A DNA stretch of 64,000 bases. Source: Dehalobacter sp. CP. Lineage in GTDB: Bacteria > Bacillota_B > Desulfitobacteriia > Desulfitobacteriales > Syntrophobotulaceae. Positions within the stretch are counted from its first letter, which is position 1, and each line of letters begins with the position of its first letter. Below, piece by piece: positions 62,808 through 64,000 of the stretch. The notes below the pieces were generated by a model. That model saw only the letters and a list, made by a program, of their open reading frames with translations. It made no database searches and was not told where the DNA came from. Position numbers and translations under genes: made by a program. Location of the stretch: NCBI GenBank assembly GCA_009910795.1, contig VMEE01000061.1, positions 96,719 to 160,718 on the forward strand, in the 5' to 3' direction.

Positions 62808-63121
62808 GTGTACTCCTTGTTATTGTAAAGTAAGGAAACTTTGACTGGAGTAATTATACCATCAAAATGTCATAATTTATATTGCATTGAAGTGGTTTTA
62901 GCTTTTTTTATATTTAATAGTTTGAAATGGGTAGTTGAAAAAAAAACGACTTAAGCCTGCGCTCAAAAAAGAATAGCATGTAAGCTCCAAGAACAGTTTA
63001 ATCTTAGTGGACGTCGGGTCTGCAGGTTTCTCAGCATAAACCGAACATTTAAAAGATATATTCCAATAATCAATCCGGAGAACGAAGTAATAATTAAGCG
63101 CCTTGACGAACTTGCTGTTCG
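62808..63121. other. Intergenic stretch with nothing recognised
   Basis: AT-rich sequence between the HD-GYP promoter side and the transposase remnant. TTGTAAAG-like and poly-A/T runs occur; I see no gene, no clear repeat of the window families and no IS terminal inverted repeat. Confidence 0.4.
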
Positions 63122-63415
63122 CTGGGAACTCTGATAGATGAAGCAACACGGAAATGTCTGGCGCTGGAAGTCGATACGTCGATCACCGGCAAGCGCGTTA
63201 AGTCCATATTAAACAAAGCCGCTTTCTTCCGGGATACCCCGGAAGAAATACTGACAGACAACGGTCCTGAATTTACAAGTAACGCCTTAAGCGAATGGGC
63301 TTATAAAAGAAGATCAACCGTTTATTTATTGATCCCGGAAAACGGAAAACCGAATCAGAATGCTTTTATTGAAAGCTTTAACGGTGATATTAACATGATT
63401 AGAGATAGCGCATAA
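63122..63415 (+). pseudogene. IS3-family transposase OrfB remnant
   Basis: Reading from about 63122 gives LGTLIDEATRKCLALEVDTS, then EILTDNGPEFTSNALSEWAY and NGKPNQNAFIESFNGDINMI before TAA at 63413-63415. This is the rve/DDE core of IS3-type transposases (second catalytic Asp in TDNGPEF, Glu in NAFIESFNG). The N-terminal part with the first Asp, OrfA, and the true C-terminus are missing; RRSTVYLLIPENGKP replaces the usual GIKL-type stretch. Non-functional relic. Confidence 0.8.
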
Positions 63416-63535
63416 ATAAAGCTGATCATGGCCAATAAAGAGATAATGTTCGATAACAATGATCAATGGTTTAACTTCATTCCTAACTGGAAATAATAGG
63501 TAAGGTTAGGTTCAAAGTGGAAGGATGAAAGCAGT

Positions 63536-64000
63536 ATGTTCCGCTACATTCATTCTAAACTGCGTTTTTGGCAGTTAGTAAATCATAACGGCGCTGACGC
63601 CAATCATTCAGGGAATTCTCACTCTAACCTTTTCGACAATCTGAACAAAAACCTTACTGCTCTAAAAGGTATGTTCGGAAATAGCTATGATGTTAATGTG
63701 CGGGAATTTAACTTTGGTGATCAGGGACTTACGCGTGGTGCGATCATCTTCCTATCTGGGATGACGGATGCAGCCATAATTAACGAAAGTATTATAAAAC
63801 CATTGATGTATGATATCCGGTTAAGCGCCAAACAAGATACATCATTACTGAATAATATGAGTATTATTCAGACAACGCTGCTTACGGTGGGAATGGTTCA
63901 AAAAGTTTCGACGATCGATGAAGTCGTAGATGGCTGTTTGTCCGGAAAAACGATTCTACTGATGGATGGCTCAAAAGAAGCTTTAGTCATTGGCACCGAA
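63536..64000 (+). CDS. GerA-family spore germination protein (GerXA subunit), cut by the right window edge
   Basis: 155 residues are visible. It begins MFRYIHSKLRFWQL; then SNLFDNLNKNLTALKGMFGN, VNVREFNFGDQGLTRGAIIF, SGMTDAAIINESIIKPLMYD and CLSGKTILLMDGSKEALVIG: the N-terminal cytosolic domain of GerA/GerKA-type A subunits (nutrient receptors of the inner spore membrane). Start ATG 63536 has AAGGAT about ten bases upstream. The membrane part and any gerB/gerC partners would be beyond the window. No sigma-G promoter could be assigned in the 120 bases upstream. Confidence 0.88.
   Translation, partial: MFRYIHSKLRFWQLVNHNGADANHSGNSHSNLFDNLNKNLTALKGMFGNSYDVNVREFNFGDQGLTRGAIIFLSGMTDAAIINESIIKPLMYDIRLSAKQDTSLLNNMSIIQTTLLTVGMVQKVSTIDEVVDGCLSGKTILLMDGSKEALVIGTE

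Noticed and set aside
62898..63149. 83-codon minus-strand ORF near the transposase remnant
   Set aside because: No recognisable family, overlaps the IS3 remnant in another frame, no good ribosome site.

Overview
The window reads as chromosomal DNA from an anaerobic, spore-forming-lineage Firmicute. The closest fit I can offer is the Peptococcaceae/Desulfitobacteriaceae group (Dehalobacter, Desulfitobacterium or Desulfosporosinus-like). The reasons are moderate GC, strong Gram-positive Shine-Dalgarno sites, sporulation and germination genes (ylbJ, gpr, a tiny SASP-like gene, a gerA-type gene), an oxygen-sensitive iron-sulfur L-serine dehydratase, and a probable selenocysteine codon with a bacterial SECIS hairpin. 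The genus is inference from gene content.

Most genes lie on the minus strand and follow the order known from the Bacillus subtilis priA-to-trmD region. Read on the minus strand the order is: purEBCFMNHD; metF; priA; def; fmt; a membrane zinc peptidase; rsmB; rlmN; two FHA proteins, PP2C phosphatase, FtsW, class B PBP and PASTA kinase; rsgA; rpe; thiN; asp23/yloU; fakA; sdaAB/sdaAA; recG; then after gpr (plus strand) rsmD, ackA, DUF177, rpmF, plsX, acpP, rnc, smc, ftsY; mtnP/mtnA/mtaD; ylxM, ffh, rpsP, khpA, rimM, trmD; a SPOUT methyltransferase; and an SQR-like flavoprotein running off the left edge. Plus-strand genes are few: a GGDEF-EAL protein, ylbJ, gpr, rpmB, an IS3-type transposase remnant and a gerA-like gene cut by the right edge.

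Functional blocks: signal recognition and translation (trmD to ylxM, ftsY); methylthioadenosine salvage; chromosome organisation, RNA processing and phospholipid initiation (smc, rnc, acpP, plsX); spore biology (ylbJ, gpr, SASP, gerA); serine breakdown; a Ser/Thr kinase-phosphatase-FHA-cell-wall module laid out like the actinobacterial pknB locus; translation start and protein maturation (fmt, def, rlmN, rsmB); de novo purine synthesis under a PurR-type operator; and c-di-GMP turnover (GGDEF-EAL, HD-GYP).

Three things stand out from ordinary housekeeping DNA. (1) At the left edge the SQR-like gene meets an in-frame TGA, followed by a near-perfect hairpin whose GGUC loop sits 18 nt after the TGA, the geometry of a bacterial SECIS; the reading frame continues with a family-like motif. 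(2) At least eight intergenic sites carry a family of large palindromic, multi-hairpin repeats. Their outer stems differ in sequence between copies but stay self-complementary, and one copy supplies the last codons of rsmB. A second, much smaller hairpin repeat lies just upstream of several operon genes. (3) A 44-residue SASP-like gene with the GPR cleavage motif and an exact sigma-G -10 sequence faces gpr, which has the same -10.

Intergenic stretches over about 300 bases: 1673-1988 (repeat A); 5889-6218 (divergent promoters); 12900-13613 (three repeats); 23905-24212 (gpr promoter, otherwise AT-rich with nothing recognised); 29647-30323 (two repeats and a terminator); 32452-32805 (divergent promoters); 61443-61739 (pur operator/promoter and a terminator); 62808-63121 (nothing recognised before the transposase remnant).
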